A stretch of 64,000 nucleotides of DNA from Candidatus Polarisedimenticolaceae bacterium (GTDB lineage: Bacteria > Acidobacteriota > Polarisedimenticolia > Polarisedimenticolales > DASRJG01), in assembly GCA_036275915.1 (NCBI GenBank), contig DASUCV010000022.1, forward strand, positions 124,001 to 188,000, in the 5' to 3' direction. Positions 18,329 through 28,732 of this stretch are shown in pieces. The position numbers and the translations under genes are program-made. The notes under the pieces were generated by a model, which worked only from the letters and a program-made list of their open reading frames with translations, was not told the origin of the DNA and did not search any database. Within the stretch, counting starts at the first letter, position 1; the number at the start of each line of letters is the position of its first letter.

Positions 18329-19908
18329 GCGGCGAGCGCTGGGATGCCGTCGTCATCGGAGGCGGGCACAACGGGCTCGTCACCGCGGCCTATCTCGCGC
18401 GCGCGGGGCGGAAGACGCTCGTCCTCGAGAAGCGGCCGCTCGTCGGCGGCGCGGCGGTCACGGAAGAGGTCTTCCCCGGGTTCAAGTTCTCCGTCTTCTC
18501 GTACGTCGTCAGCCTGCTGCGGCCCGAGATCATCCGCGAGCTGGACCTTCCGAGCCACGGCCTCCAGATCCTGCCGCTCGAGAGCACGGTCACGCCGCTC
18601 GACAACGGCGACTACCTCGCCGGATGGGCCGACCCCGACGAGACGCGGGAGGAGCTCCGGCGTCACTCGCCGAAGGACGCCGACGCGGCCGCGATCTTCG
18701 GCCATCTCATGCACCACATGGCGATGGCGGTGAAGCCGATCCTCGGCATGATCCCGCCGGACCCCACGTCGCTGTCGCCGCGCGACCTCATGGGCCTCCT
18801 GAAGCTCGGGCGCCACTTCAACGATCTCGGCCGCGAGAAGTTCCACGCGCTCCACAAGCTCATGACGATGTCGAGCGCCGACTACCTCGACGAGTGGTTC
18901 GAGTTCGACGCGCTGAAGGCGACGAAGTCGGCCAGCGGCATCATCGGCACGTTCCTCGGGCCGAGGTCGCCGGGCTCCGCGTACGTTCTCCTCCACCACT
19001 ACATGGGCGAGATCGACGGCGCCTTCCGCGCGTGGGGGTTCCAGAAGGGCGGCACCGGGGCGATCAGCGAGTCGATCGCATCGGCGGCGAAGTCGTTCGG
19101 CGCGACGATTCGCACCGATGCCGCCGTGAAGGAGGTCATCGTCGTCAGCGGCCGCGCGACGGGCGTCGCCCTCGAGTCCGGCGAGGAGATCCCCGCGAAG
19201 CTCGTCGTCTCGGGGCTCGATCCGCGCCTCACCTTCACGAAGCTCGTCGATCCGCGCGGCCTCCCCGAAGATCTCGTCGACGGGATCCGGCGCTACAAGT
19301 TCCGCGGCTCGTCGGGGAAGGTCAACCTCGCGCTCTCCGGTCTCCCGAGCTTCACCTGCATGCCCGGGATGGGCCCGCACCTTCGCGGCGCGATCTCGAT
19401 CAGCCCGAGCCTCGACTATCTCGAGCGCGCCTACGACGACGCGAAGTACGGCGAGTTCTCACGCCACCCGTACATGGATTGCATCTTCCCGTCGATGATC
19501 GACCCGGGCATGGCGCCGCCGGGGCGCCACGTCATGAGCATCTTCGTCCAGTACGCGCCGTTCAACTTGAATGGCGGATGGAACGCCGAGAAGCGCGAGG
19601 CGTTCGGCGACGCGGTCGTCGCCACGCTCTCCCGGTACGCGCCGGACCTCCCGTCGAAGATCCTCCACCGGCAGGTCCTCACGCCCGACGACATCGAGCG
19701 GATGACCGGCCTCACCGAGGGAAACATCTTCCAGGGCGAGCTCGCGCTTCAGCAGCTCTTCTTCCTCCGCCCGGTGCCGCAGTGGGCGAAGTATCGAACG
19801 CCGATCGACGGCTACTGGCAGTGCGGCGCGGGCACGCACCCGGGCGGCGGGATCATGGGCGCGTCCGGACGCTTGGCCGCGCTCGAGATGCTGGGGGCGG
19901 CTCGATGA
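18325..19908 (+). CDS. PYROXD2/phytoene-desaturase-like FAD-dependent oxidoreductase (first)
   Basis: 527 residues. The N-terminus has the FAD-binding IGGGHNGLVTAAYLARAG with the downstream VLEKRPLVGGAAVTEE. The C-terminus has GYWQCGAGTHPGGGIMGASG, the typical closing FAD contact of the family. PYROXD2-like proteins belong to the amine oxidase superfamily; substrates are mostly unknown. The GTG start overlaps the GcvT-like stop (GTGA). It is a distant paralogue of the next gene. Context suggests oxidation of a methylated amine intermediate, but this is inference. Confidence 0.88.
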   Translation: MSGERWDAVVIGGGHNGLVTAAYLARAGRKTLVLEKRPLVGGAAVTEEVFPGFKFSVFSYVVSLLRPEIIRELDLPSHGLQILPLESTVTPLDNGDYLAGWADPDETREELRRHSPKDADAAAIFGHLMHHMAMAVKPILGMIPPDPTSLSPRDLMGLLKLGRHFNDLGREKFHALHKLMTMSSADYLDEWFEFDALKATKSASGIIGTFLGPRSPGSAYVLLHHYMGEIDGAFRAWGFQKGGTGAISESIASAAKSFGATIRTDAAVKEVIVVSGRATGVALESGEEIPAKLVVSGLDPRLTFTKLVDPRGLPEDLVDGIRRYKFRGSSGKVNLALSGLPSFTCMPGMGPHLRGAISISPSLDYLERAYDDAKYGEFSRHPYMDCIFPSMIDPGMAPPGRHVMSIFVQYAPFNLNGGWNAEKREAFGDAVVATLSRYAPDLPSKILHRQVLTPDDIERMTGLTEGNIFQGELALQQLFFLRPVPQWAKYRTPIDGYWQCGAGTHPGGGIMGASGRLAALEMLGAAR

Positions 19909-21494
19909 GGACCTCCGCTCTCGACGCCATCGTCATCGGTGCCGGCGCCAACGGCCTCGTCGCGGCGAGCCGCCTCGCGAAGGCCGGACGCCGGGTCGTC
20001 GTCCTCGACGCGGCCCCGGCCGCCGGCGGCCAGAGCCGTCTCCTCGATTTCGCGCCCGGTTACCGGGCGGCGCCGCTCGGCATCGATCCCGGCTGGGCTC
20101 CTCCCGGCATCGTGACCGCGCTCGGGCTCACCGGCCTCGAGCCTCTCGAGCACGACACGCCCCTCACCGTGCCGACGGGCGCCGGGGCGTTCCTCACGCT
20201 CTCACGCGATGCGGGCACGGCAGCGGCGGCGATCGCCTCGCATTCCAAGGCCGACGCCGAGAAGTGGCCCGCGTTCACGTCGCGCCTTCATCAGCTCGCC
20301 GGGTTTCTCTCGGTCCTCTATCAGTCGCCGGCGCCCGACGTCGGAGTCGCGTCGCTCGGCGAGGTGCTGCCGCTCCTGGGCTTGGGGCGCAAGTTCCGCG
20401 CGCTGGGACGCGTCGGGATGATCGAGTTCCTCCGCACGCTTCCCCTCTCGGTGCAAGAGCTGGCCGACGATTGGTTCGAGTGCGGGCCGCTCAAGGCGGC
20501 GATCGCCACCGCCGGAATCCAGGATCTCCGCCAGGGGCCGCGTTCCGGCGGCACCGGCTTCGTCCTGCTCCATCATCTCGTCGGAGCGCCAGAAGGCTCG
20601 GTGCGCGGACGCGTGCCGTTCCGTGCCGGCCCCGGCGCGTTCACCGCGAGCGCGGGCGCCTCGGCGGCGCGCTTCGGCGTGACGATTCGCACCGGTGCGC
20701 GAGTCGCGCGGATCGACGTCCGTGACGACGCGGTCGCGAGCGTGGTCCTCGAAGGCGGTGAGGAGATCGCGGCGAAGCAGGTCCTCTCGACGGCCGACCC
20801 GGCGCGCACCTTCCTCGAGTGGGTCGACCCGGTGTGGCTCGACCCCGAGTTCGTGCGCACGATCGGGAACATCCGGCACCGGGGCTGCACCGCCTACGTC
20901 CTCTTCGCGCTCGAGGCGCTGCCCGAGTTCCCGGGGCTCGTCTCGCGGGGCGCCCTCGGCGGCACCGTGTCGCTCACCGGCGACGCCGCGGCGCTCGAGC
21001 GTGCGGCCGACGCGGCGAAGTACGGAGAAGTCTCTCCGAAGCCTCACGTCGAGCTGCACGTGCCGACGGTGCACTGGCCCGATCTCGCTCCGGCCGGACG
21101 TCACGTCCTCGTCGCGCGCCTCCAGTACGCGCCTCACGCGCTCCGGAGCGGCGATTGGGACCCCGAGCGCCGCGAGGCGCTCGCGCGCACGGTGATCGGA
21201 GCGATCGACCGCATCTACCCGGGCTTCGCGTCGCGGATCGTCCGTCACACGGCCCTGACACCGAAGGACCTCGACGAGCAGCTCGGTCTCCACGAAGGGT
21301 CCGCGTCGCAGGGCGAGCTGGCACTCGACCAAATTCTGTTCATGCGCCCGGTTCCGGGCTGGGGCCGGCACGCGACGCCGATCGACGGACTCTTCCTCGG
21401 CGGCTGCGGAACGCACCCGGGCCCCGGCATCCTCGGCGGCGCGGGTTGGCTCGCGGCAGGGCGCATGCTCGAGGAGAATCGGAGACCGGCTTGA
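19905..21494 (+). CDS. PYROXD2-like FAD-dependent oxidoreductase (second)
   Basis: 529 residues, same family and length as the preceding gene: IGAGANGLVAASRLAKAG at the start, DGLFLGGCGTHPGPGILGGA at the end, and shared middle motifs (EGSASQGELALDQILFMRPVP against EGNIFQGELALQQLFFLRPVP, compared over their central residues). Identity between the two is moderate, so the duplication is old and each probably has its own substrate or they form a heterodimer. The ATG overlaps the previous stop, and its stop overlaps the TTG of the Rieske gene. Confidence 0.88.
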   Translation: MRTSALDAIVIGAGANGLVAASRLAKAGRRVVVLDAAPAAGGQSRLLDFAPGYRAAPLGIDPGWAPPGIVTALGLTGLEPLEHDTPLTVPTGAGAFLTLSRDAGTAAAAIASHSKADAEKWPAFTSRLHQLAGFLSVLYQSPAPDVGVASLGEVLPLLGLGRKFRALGRVGMIEFLRTLPLSVQELADDWFECGPLKAAIATAGIQDLRQGPRSGGTGFVLLHHLVGAPEGSVRGRVPFRAGPGAFTASAGASAARFGVTIRTGARVARIDVRDDAVASVVLEGGEEIAAKQVLSTADPARTFLEWVDPVWLDPEFVRTIGNIRHRGCTAYVLFALEALPEFPGLVSRGALGGTVSLTGDAAALERAADAAKYGEVSPKPHVELHVPTVHWPDLAPAGRHVLVARLQYAPHALRSGDWDPERREALARTVIGAIDRIYPGFASRIVRHTALTPKDLDEQLGLHEGSASQGELALDQILFMRPVPGWGRHATPIDGLFLGGCGTHPGPGILGGAGWLAAGRMLEENRRPA

Positions 21495-22597
21495 GGGACA
21501 ACGCCCTGCGGGACGAGCTCGCGAGATTCGACCCGGCGATCCCGATCGAATCGGCGTGGACCCCGCCGGCGTCGTGGTATTCCGACCCCGCGATGCTCGC
21601 GCTCGAGCGCACGGCGGTCTTCCAGCAGAGCTGGCAGGCGGTCGGGCGGGTGGACCAGGTCGCGAAACGCGGCGACTACTTCACCGGTTGCCTCCTCGAT
21701 CTTCCTTACGTCGTCCTTCGTGACGACCAGGGCATCCTGCGAGGGTTCCATAACGTCTGCCGCCATCACGCGGCCGAGGTGTGCAGCGGCGAAGGCCGGC
21801 TCGGCGAGCTGTCGTGCCCGTATCACGGCTGGACCTACCGCCTGGATGGCCGGCTCGCGCGCGCGCCTCGCCTCGGACGGAACGACGTCTTCGATCGCGA
21901 TCGCTTCTCGCTGAAGCCCGCCGGCGTCGTGTCGTGGGGACCGCTCGTCTTCCTCCATCTCGGCGACGACCCGCCGCCGTTCGAACCGCCGCTCGCCGAG
22001 CTGAAACGCCGTCTCGACGCGATGGGAACGAGCGGGCTCTCGTTCGTCGCGCGGCGCACCTACGACCTCCGCTGCAACTGGAAGGTCTACGTCGACAACT
22101 ACCTCGACGGCGGCTACCACGTCGCGGTCCTTCACCAGGCGCTCGCGGGGCAGCTCGACCTCGACACCTACCTCACGGAGATCATGGACCGCGTGTCGAT
22201 CCAGTCCGTCCGCTCGCCGGAAACCGCGCCGGGCGAGGGCGGAGGCGACTTCGCCGAGCGAATCGGTTCGGAGGCGCTCTACGCCTTCATCTACCCGAAC
22301 GTCATGTTGAACCGATACGGCCCGATCCTCGACACGAACTGGGTCGTCCCGACGGGCGCCGGTACCTGCCGCGTGATCTTCGACTACTTCTTCCTCGACC
22401 CGAAGGATGACGACTTCATCGCCCGAAGCATCGCCGCGAGCCACCGCGTCCAGGAAGAGGACGTCTCGATCTGCGAGTCGGTGCAGCGCGGCCTGGGCTC
22501 GCCCGCCTACGATCGCGGCATCTACGCGCCGAAGATCGAGATCGCGGCGTACGAGTTCCACAAGCTGCTGGCCGCGGATCTCAAGAGGGGACAGTAA
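21491..22597 (+). CDS. Choline-monooxygenase/GbcA-like Rieske non-haem iron oxygenase
   Basis: 368 residues. Rieske cluster ligands are C90, H92, C109 and H112 (CRH and CPYH). The mononuclear iron site is in NYLDGGYHVAVLH, giving H210 and H215. NVMLNRYGPILDTNWV and CESVQRGLGSPAYDRG are characteristic of the choline monooxygenase/glycine betaine demethylase branch rather than aromatic dioxygenases. The likely reaction is hydroxylation of an N-methyl group, with reductase supplied elsewhere. The start is a TTG overlapping the previous stop (TTGA). The last four codons (KRGQ) and stop lie inside a GGGACAGTA palindrome. Confidence 0.88.
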   Translation: MRDNALRDELARFDPAIPIESAWTPPASWYSDPAMLALERTAVFQQSWQAVGRVDQVAKRGDYFTGCLLDLPYVVLRDDQGILRGFHNVCRHHAAEVCSGEGRLGELSCPYHGWTYRLDGRLARAPRLGRNDVFDRDRFSLKPAGVVSWGPLVFLHLGDDPPPFEPPLAELKRRLDAMGTSGLSFVARRTYDLRCNWKVYVDNYLDGGYHVAVLHQALAGQLDLDTYLTEIMDRVSIQSVRSPETAPGEGGGDFAERIGSEALYAFIYPNVMLNRYGPILDTNWVVPTGAGTCRVIFDYFFLDPKDDDFIARSIAASHRVQEEDVSICESVQRGLGSPAYDRGIYAPKIEIAAYEFHKLLAADLKRGQ

Positions 22598-22612
22598 CCT
22601 GGCTACTGTCCC
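22588..22612. repeat. GGGACAG palindrome between convergent genes
   Basis: Arms GGGACAGTA (22588-22596) and TACTGTCCC (22604-22612) form a perfect 9-bp stem with a 7-base loop. It contains the stop codon of the Rieske gene and ends one base before the stop of phosphoketolase. Related palindromes with GGGGACA ends lie at 38844, 42880 and 61368. It may serve as a bidirectional terminator; there is no long T-tract. REP-like origin is inference. Confidence 0.7.
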
Positions 22613-25006
22613 TTACCCCGGCCAGGTCCAGTTCTCGAGCTCGGGCTTGTCGATCCCGTTCTCGTACGCGTAGGACTGGCAGTCCTTCTGCAGCGCGGCG
22701 AGCTCATCGAGCGCCTTCATTCCGATCTCGCGGAGTTTCGGTGTGCGCTTGATGACGTCCATCGCGAGGCTGAAGCGATCGATGTTGTTCTGGATCGCGA
22801 GGTCGAGCGGGGTGTTGATGCTCCCCCGCTCCTTGTAGCCGCGCACGTGGAAGTTGTCGTGGTTCGTGCGGCGGTAGGCGAGCCGGTGAATCAGATAGGG
22901 GTAGCCGTGGAAGTTGAAGATCACCGGCTTGTCCTTCGTGAAGATCGCGTCGAACGCCTCGTCGCTGAGGCCGTGCGGGTGCTCGCTCTCCGGGACGAGG
23001 CGATAGAGATCGACCACGTTGACGAACCGAATGGCCAGGTCGGGGAAGTACCCGCGAAGCATCACGACCGCGGCGAGCGCTTCCTGCGTCGGCACGTCGC
23101 CGCACGAGGCGAGCACGACGTCGGGCTCCCGGTCGCCGCCGGTCGAGGCCGCCTTCCAGATGCCGATGCCGTTCCGGCAGTGCAGGGCCGCCTCGTCGAT
23201 CGACAGGAACTGAAGATGCTTCTGCTTGTCGCACACGATGACGTTGACGTAGTTCGTGCTGCGCAGGCAGTGGTCCGCGACCGAGAGCAAGCAGTTCGCA
23301 TCGGGCGGGAGATAGATGCGGCAGACTTCCGGGCTCTTGTTGACGACGACGTCGAGGAAGCCGGGATCCTGGTGGGTGAAGCCGTTGTGGTCCTGGCGCC
23401 ACACCGTCGAAGTGATGAGGAGGTTGAGCGACGACACCGGCGCGCGCCACGCGAGCTGGCGGCAGGTGTGCAGCCACTTCGCGTGCTGGTTGAACATCGA
23501 GTCGATGACGTGGACGAACGCCTCGTACGTCGACAGGAAGCCGTGGCGGCCGGTGAGGAGGTAGCCCTCGAGCCACCCTTCGAGCGTGTGCTCGGAGAGC
23601 ATCTCGAGGACGCGCCCGTCGGGAGCCAGCTCGCCGTCGACGGTGTCCTCGGGAACGTACTCTTCGAGCCAGAGCTTCTTCGTCACGTCGTAGAGAGCGC
23701 TCAGCTTGTTCGAGGTCGTTTCGTCGGGGCCGAAGACGCGGAACGTGGTCATGTTCCGCTTCATCACGTCGGCGAGAAACGTCCCGAGCGGCTGCGTGTT
23801 GCTCACGAGCTTCTTCCCGGCCTCGGGGACGTCCACGGCGTGATCGCGGAAGTCGGGCATCGTGAGCGGCTTCCGTAGAACGCCGCCGTTCGCGTGCGGG
23901 TTCGCGCTCATCCGGCGCGTGCCTTTCGGGGCGAGCGCCTGCAGCTCGGGAACCAGCCGCCCCTTCTGGTCGAACAGCTCCTCCGGCCGGTAGCTCCGGA
24001 GCCACGCCTCGAGCTGAGCCAGGTGCTCGGGGTTGTCCCGCACGCCCTGGAGCGGGACCTGATGCGCGCGCCAGCGTCCCTCGACCCTGTTGCCGTCGAC
24101 TTCCTTAGGGCCCGTCCACCCCTTCGGGCTTCGGAGGACGATCATCGGCCACGTCGCGCGCGCGGCGCGGCGCCCCGCACGCGCGGACTCTTGAATCGAC
24201 CGGATGTCGAGAACGGCGGCCTCCATCGCGTCGGCCATCGCGCGGTGCATCGGCTCGGGCTCGCTCCCCTCGACGAAGCGGGGCGACCAGCCGTAGCCTT
24301 CGAGAAGCTGCGCGAGCTCCGCGCGCGGAATCCGCGCAAGGATGGTCGGATTGTCGATCTTGTAGCCGTTCAGGTGGAGGATCGGAAGGACGGCGCCGTC
24401 GCGCACGGGGCTCAGGAACTTGCTCGAGTGCCACGACGTCGCGAGCGGACCGGTCTCCGCCTCGCCGTCACCGACCGCCACCGCGACGAGGAGGTCGGGG
24501 TTGTCGAAGGCGGCGCCGAACGCGTGCGAGAGGCTGTAGCCCAGCTCACCGCCCTCGTGGATCGATCCCGGCGTCTCCGGCGTGCAGTGGCTACCGATGC
24601 CTCCGGGGAAGGAGAACTCCTTGAAGAATCGTTCGAGCCCCGCCACGTCCCGGCTCTTCTCGGGGTAGACCTCGGAGTACGTCCCCTCGAGATACGCGGG
24701 TCCGAGAACGCCGGGCGCGCCGTGCCCCGGCCCCGCGAGGAAGATCGCGTTCAGGTCGTACTTCACGATCAGCCGGTTGAGGTGGATGACCATGAAGCTC
24801 AAGCCCGGGCTCGAGCCCCAGTGTCCGAGCAGGCGCCGCTTGACGTGCAGGGCCGTGAGCGGCTCGCGCAGGAGCGGGTTCGATCTCAGGTAGATCATCC
24901 CGGCGGCCAGGTAGTTGCACGCGCGCCAGTAGGCGTCGATCGATTTGACCTCGTCGTCTCTCAAAGGGGTTGCGGTGTTCTCGTCGCGGAGCCTTGCGGT
25001 GCTCAT
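22613..25006 (-). CDS. xfp: Phosphoketolase (xylulose-5-P/fructose-6-P)
   Basis: 797 residues, the standard length. Thiamine diphosphate enzyme motifs are all present: [58 protein letters not shown] and [15 protein letters not shown]. The C-terminal half has [13 protein letters not shown]. It splits xylulose-5-phosphate or fructose-6-phosphate with phosphate into acetyl phosphate and a triose or erythrose phosphate in the cytosol. No acetate kinase or phosphotransacetylase is adjacent. The ATG is preceded by GAGGAG. It is convergent with the Rieske gene and divergent from the VWFA gene. Confidence 0.96.
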   Translation of the reverse strand: MSTARLRDENTATPLRDDEVKSIDAYWRACNYLAAGMIYLRSNPLLREPLTALHVKRRLLGHWGSSPGLSFMVIHLNRLIVKYDLNAIFLAGPGHGAPGVLGPAYLEGTYSEVYPEKSRDVAGLERFFKEFSFPGGIGSHCTPETPGSIHEGGELGYSLSHAFGAAFDNPDLLVAVAVGDGEAETGPLATSWHSSKFLSPVRDGAVLPILHLNGYKIDNPTILARIPRAELAQLLEGYGWSPRFVEGSEPEPMHRAMADAMEAAVLDIRSIQESARAGRRAARATWPMIVLRSPKGWTGPKEVDGNRVEGRWRAHQVPLQGVRDNPEHLAQLEAWLRSYRPEELFDQKGRLVPELQALAPKGTRRMSANPHANGGVLRKPLTMPDFRDHAVDVPEAGKKLVSNTQPLGTFLADVMKRNMTTFRVFGPDETTSNKLSALYDVTKKLWLEEYVPEDTVDGELAPDGRVLEMLSEHTLEGWLEGYLLTGRHGFLSTYEAFVHVIDSMFNQHAKWLHTCRQLAWRAPVSSLNLLITSTVWRQDHNGFTHQDPGFLDVVVNKSPEVCRIYLPPDANCLLSVADHCLRSTNYVNVIVCDKQKHLQFLSIDEAALHCRNGIGIWKAASTGGDREPDVVLASCGDVPTQEALAAVVMLRGYFPDLAIRFVNVVDLYRLVPESEHPHGLSDEAFDAIFTKDKPVIFNFHGYPYLIHRLAYRRTNHDNFHVRGYKERGSINTPLDLAIQNNIDRFSLAMDVIKRTPKLREIGMKALDELAALQKDCQSYAYENGIDKPELENWTWPG

Positions 25007-25070
25007 CGGGACTCCTCGGTAGTGGAATGGGAACCAGTGTAAGCTCCCCGGCCATTTCGGGGGGTCGCGC

Positions 25071-26924
25071 ATGAGACGCGTTGCGGCCGTTGCCGGTGTT
25101 CTCGTCGTCTTGTCGTCGCCCGCCGGCGCTCCGCACGCAGCGCCTCCTCCCAAACCGCCGGGGCTCGAAGAGAAGGTGCAGGTGACCTTGGTCCAGGTCG
25201 ACGCGCTCGTCGTCGATGCCGCCGGCAAGACGGTCCCCGGCCTGACGAAGGCCGATTTCGCGATGAAGATCGGCGGCCGTGACGTGAAGGTCGATACCGT
25301 CGACCTCGTCTGCCCGATCGGCGGCGCCGCCGACCCGGCACCCCTGAAGCGGGGCGAGCCGCTCCCCGCGCCGCTCGGGGCGGGAATCAAGCGGCGCATC
25401 GTGCTCGCCTTCGACTACACCTTCCTCGAGACGACGATGCGGGGCCAGATCCTCGACGCGGCGGCCGCAGTGCTTCGCGCCGTCAAGCCTCCCGAGGAGG
25501 AGGTCATGATCGTCGCGCTCACCGACGAGGTCCGCGTCGAGCAGAAGTTCACGACCGACGTTCGCCTCCTCGTCGGCGCGCTCGCGCGGATGAAGCACGA
25601 TGCGACCCTCGCGTTCCGCGATTACCCGCTCGGCGTCTCCGGGCGAACGTACTTCGAGAACATCACGACCTTGATGGACGTCCTCGGCTCGTACGACGGG
25701 TCGAAAGGCGTCGTCTTCTTCTCGCAGGCGGGGATCGTCGGGTCGGCGATGCAGGATCTGTACTACAACGAGGTCGGCGCGCACGCCGCCGCGGCGCGCG
25801 GCGTCATCTATCCGGCGAAGCCCAACCTCCTCGATGCCGGAGGGCAGTCCGATGCGCTCGTCCGTCTCGCCAACACGACCGGAGGCCGGATGCAGTTCTT
25901 CGGGAACGACCTCTCCGTCCCGTACCGCCGCGCCCAGCGCGACCTCCTCTGCCGCTACACGATCGGCGCGTACGTCGATCCTTCGGAGACACGCGATCCG
26001 CAGACGCTCACGGTGAGTCTCCTGAACAAGCCCGGGCTCTCGATCCGGGCTCCCGAGCAGATGCAGATCTTCTCGGAGGACGCGAAGCAGGCCGCCCGCA
26101 TCGGCGCCGCCTACGTCGATCCCGCTCCGTTCGAGCGCCCGGTGGTGCGCGCCTTCGGCTTCTCGGCGACGCCGGCAGGGCGTGATAGCTGGGACACGAT
26201 CCTCGCCGTGAGCTGGCCGTCGTCCTTCAAGGGCCCGGGCGCGGACGTCGACGTCAAGGCCGCGGTGCGCCGCGACAACAAGACGGTCGGCGAGTACGCA
26301 CGGCGCATCCACGTCGAGGCACCGGCGGGCGGAGCGGCGACGCGGCCGGTCACGATCCTCGGCGATACGAAGCTCGCGAGCGGCTCGTACGACCTCGACG
26401 TCGTGCTCACCGACGCGTCCGGCGGCGAGATCGTCGCGGCGACGACCGACTTCGTCGTGCCTATGGTCGTTCCCGACGCGCTGATCCTGCGCGGACCGGT
26501 CATGGGGAAGGTCGTTCCCGGTGGACAATTCCTCCGCGCGGATCCGAAGGACGATCCGGAAAAGACACGACTGGGCAAGACGCTCGGCGCCGGCAACGGA
26601 TTCGAGCCGCTCTTCGTGCAGGAGATCGATCCGGGCGACAAGCTGCTCTTCTACTGGAGCGCCTGCGTCTACAAGGGCGAGACCGTTCCCGGCGACCTGC
26701 GCGTGAGCCGCACCTTCTTCGACGCCACCGGCGAGGTCGTGAGAGCCCTCGACCCGCTGCCGCTCGAGCTCGAGAGCCGCGGCAAAGGCGTGGCGTGCCA
26801 GGACATGCTCGAAAACGTAACCGGAGGCACGCTCAAGACGGGCGACTACCGGCTCGACGTGACGGTCACCCACGCCAACGGCGATGTGGTGACGAGAGGG
26901 ACGACGCCCCTCAACGTGCGGTGA
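25071..26924 (+). CDS. VWFA-related Acidobacterial domain protein
   Basis: 617 residues with a signal peptide ending near [35 protein letters not shown] is the start typical of the VWFA-related Acidobacterial family (positions about 38-65). It is followed by a VWA-like fold ([13 protein letters not shown] ... [12 protein letters not shown]). The C-terminal 250 residues look like beta-sandwich domains ([14 protein letters not shown]). These are extracytoplasmic proteins of unknown function that are abundant in Acidobacteria, so the gene supports the taxonomic guess. It is divergent from phosphoketolase across 64 bases and followed by a terminator-like hairpin. Confidence 0.85.
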   Translation: MRRVAAVAGVLVVLSSPAGAPHAAPPPKPPGLEEKVQVTLVQVDALVVDAAGKTVPGLTKADFAMKIGGRDVKVDTVDLVCPIGGAADPAPLKRGEPLPAPLGAGIKRRIVLAFDYTFLETTMRGQILDAAAAVLRAVKPPEEEVMIVALTDEVRVEQKFTTDVRLLVGALARMKHDATLAFRDYPLGVSGRTYFENITTLMDVLGSYDGSKGVVFFSQAGIVGSAMQDLYYNEVGAHAAAARGVIYPAKPNLLDAGGQSDALVRLANTTGGRMQFFGNDLSVPYRRAQRDLLCRYTIGAYVDPSETRDPQTLTVSLLNKPGLSIRAPEQMQIFSEDAKQAARIGAAYVDPAPFERPVVRAFGFSATPAGRDSWDTILAVSWPSSFKGPGADVDVKAAVRRDNKTVGEYARRIHVEAPAGGAATRPVTILGDTKLASGSYDLDVVLTDASGGEIVAATTDFVVPMVVPDALILRGPVMGKVVPGGQFLRADPKDDPEKTRLGKTLGAGNGFEPLFVQEIDPGDKLLFYWSACVYKGETVPGDLRVSRTFFDATGEVVRALDPLPLELESRGKGVACQDMLENVTGGTLKTGDYRLDVTVTHANGDVVTRGTTPLNVR

Positions 26925-26937
26925 CGGGAAAGACTTG

Positions 26938-26968
26938 GTTGCCGCGGCGGTGAAAGCGCGGCAACTTT
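26938..26968 (+). terminator. Terminator-like hairpin after the VWFA gene
   Basis: GTTGCCGCG (26938-26946) and CGCGGCAAC (26957-26965) pair perfectly around a 10-base loop and are followed by TTT. It lies 14 bases after the VWFA stop and 28 bases before the next start, so it could limit read-through into the sugar dehydrogenase pair. The T-tract is short. Confidence 0.5.
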
Positions 26969-26995
26969 ATGGGTCTGCTTCTCGAGGGCCGACCG

Positions 26996-28651
26996 ATGAG
27001 CCGTCCCGTCCGCACCTTGATTACGCTTTCGTTCGTTTTCATTCTCGCTCGCCACGCCGATGCGCAGAATTGCGTGGGTGTGGCGAAAGTCTCCAATACG
27101 GCCCTCGCCCGCGCGACGGTGGCAACCGGGCTGGGCGGCGGGACCGGCGGCCCCCTCTTCGTGACCGCCCCTCCGGGAGACAAGAGCCGGATCTTCATCG
27201 TCGGTCAGGGCGGCCTCATCCGGCAGCTCGCGCGCGGCGCGGCGCCCACCGCCTGGACCGTCTTCCTCGACATCAGCGCGCGCCTCACGCACGCCGGCGA
27301 TGAGCAGGGTCTCCTCGGTCTCGCGTTCGATCCGAACTTCGCGACGAACGGTTTTTTCTACGTTTATTACACGCGCCTCTCCGACGGAAACGACATGCTC
27401 TCGCGCTTCCGGACGCTCGACGGCACGCCAAACACCGTCGGCGACCCGGCGAGCGAGACGGTCCTCTACCGCATCGTCGACACCGAGGACAATCACAACG
27501 GCGGCTGGCTCAGCTTCGGTCCCGACGGCTTCCTGTACATCGGTGAGGGGGACGGCGGCGGCGGCGGCGACCAGCACGGCACCTGCGGGAACGGCCAGAA
27601 CACCTCCACGATGCTCGGCAAGATCCTTCGCATCGATCCGAACGGAATCGCCGGGAACCCACCCGACTGCGGGCTCGACGCGGGGCCCTACACGATTCCG
27701 GCGAGCAATCCGCTCGCGGACGGCCACGGCGGCAACTGCGACGAGATCTTCGCGTACGGCCTCAGGAACCCGTGGCGCAACTCGTTCGACGCATCGAACG
27801 GCGACATCTACGTCGCCGACGTCGGGCAGGGGTGCTGGGAAGAAGTCGACTGGATCCCCGTGGGAACCAGCGGACAGAACTTCGGATGGAGGAACTTCGA
27901 AGGGTCGCACTGCTACAACCCGTCGCAGGGGTGCTCGGCCACCAGCTCGGCCGCCGACGGCTGCGCCCCCGCCTGCAACGATCCCGCTCCCTCCGGAGAT
28001 CCGATCCCGAACGGCACGCACCTTCCCATCTACAACTACTCGTCGAGCGTGAACCCGCAGTGCGCGATCACCGGCGGCTACGTCTACCGCGGCTGCCGCA
28101 TGACGAACTTCCAGGGCAAGTACTTCTACGGCGACTACTGCGCCGGAATCGTCCAGAGCTTCATCCCGGGGAGCGGCGTCCCGAACACGTTCGAGACGTG
28201 GGCCGGGATCAGCTCGGGAATGTCGAACAGCTTGACGAGCTTCGGCACCGACGCTCAGGGCGAGATCTACTTCTGCGACCGCAAAGGGACCGTCTACATG
28301 ATCCTGCCGCCGCTCACCGACGTGGAGGTTTCCGGAGAAGGGGCGGCCGACCAGCTCCGGCTCGACAAGAGCGGCGCCTGGACCTGGGAGGACATCAACT
28401 TCACGAGCCGCCAACTGACCACCTCCTACCACGTCTATCGCGCGAACGTTGCGGACGACGTCTTCAACGCGGGCGAGGTGTTCGACTGCGTCTTCCAGAC
28501 GACGGGCACGACGTGGCCCGCGGGAGGCGATCCGGCGTCGCCCGCCCCCAACAGCTTCTTCGCCTACGTCGTGACGGCATTGAACGGCGCCACACAATCG
28601 AGCCCCGGCGGAACACCCGTGCGCACGCTCGGCGCCGCCTCGTGCCCGTGA
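26996..28651 (+). CDS. Secreted PQQ-dependent sugar (aldose/sorbosone) dehydrogenase, copy 1
   Basis: 551 residues with a signal peptide (LITLSFVFILARHADAQ). The propeller shows the soluble glucose dehydrogenase/sorbosone dehydrogenase pattern: DEQGLLGLAFDPNF, EDNHNGGWLSFGPDGFLYI and YGLRNPWRNSFD. Such enzymes oxidise sugars or other alcohols in the periplasm using PQQ, although many family members are untested. Residues from about 450 form the C-terminal module (SYHVYRANV ... FFAYVVTALNG ... ASCP) shared with other secreted proteins here. I chose the ATG of MSRPVRT because it gives a standard signal peptide; an in-frame ATG lies nine codons upstream. Confidence 0.87.
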   Translation: MSRPVRTLITLSFVFILARHADAQNCVGVAKVSNTALARATVATGLGGGTGGPLFVTAPPGDKSRIFIVGQGGLIRQLARGAAPTAWTVFLDISARLTHAGDEQGLLGLAFDPNFATNGFFYVYYTRLSDGNDMLSRFRTLDGTPNTVGDPASETVLYRIVDTEDNHNGGWLSFGPDGFLYIGEGDGGGGGDQHGTCGNGQNTSTMLGKILRIDPNGIAGNPPDCGLDAGPYTIPASNPLADGHGGNCDEIFAYGLRNPWRNSFDASNGDIYVADVGQGCWEEVDWIPVGTSGQNFGWRNFEGSHCYNPSQGCSATSSAADGCAPACNDPAPSGDPIPNGTHLPIYNYSSSVNPQCAITGGYVYRGCRMTNFQGKYFYGDYCAGIVQSFIPGSGVPNTFETWAGISSGMSNSLTSFGTDAQGEIYFCDRKGTVYMILPPLTDVEVSGEGAADQLRLDKSGAWTWEDINFTSRQLTTSYHVYRANVADDVFNAGEVFDCVFQTTGTTWPAGGDPASPAPNSFFAYVVTALNGATQSSPGGTPVRTLGAASCP

Positions 28652-28732
28652 TGGGGTCCGTTCCCGTTCTTTGAATCGCGGAAGCCTCGTCGGTCCGCTT
28701 CTTGCTCTGACCGCGAGACAAGAGGTGAGGCG

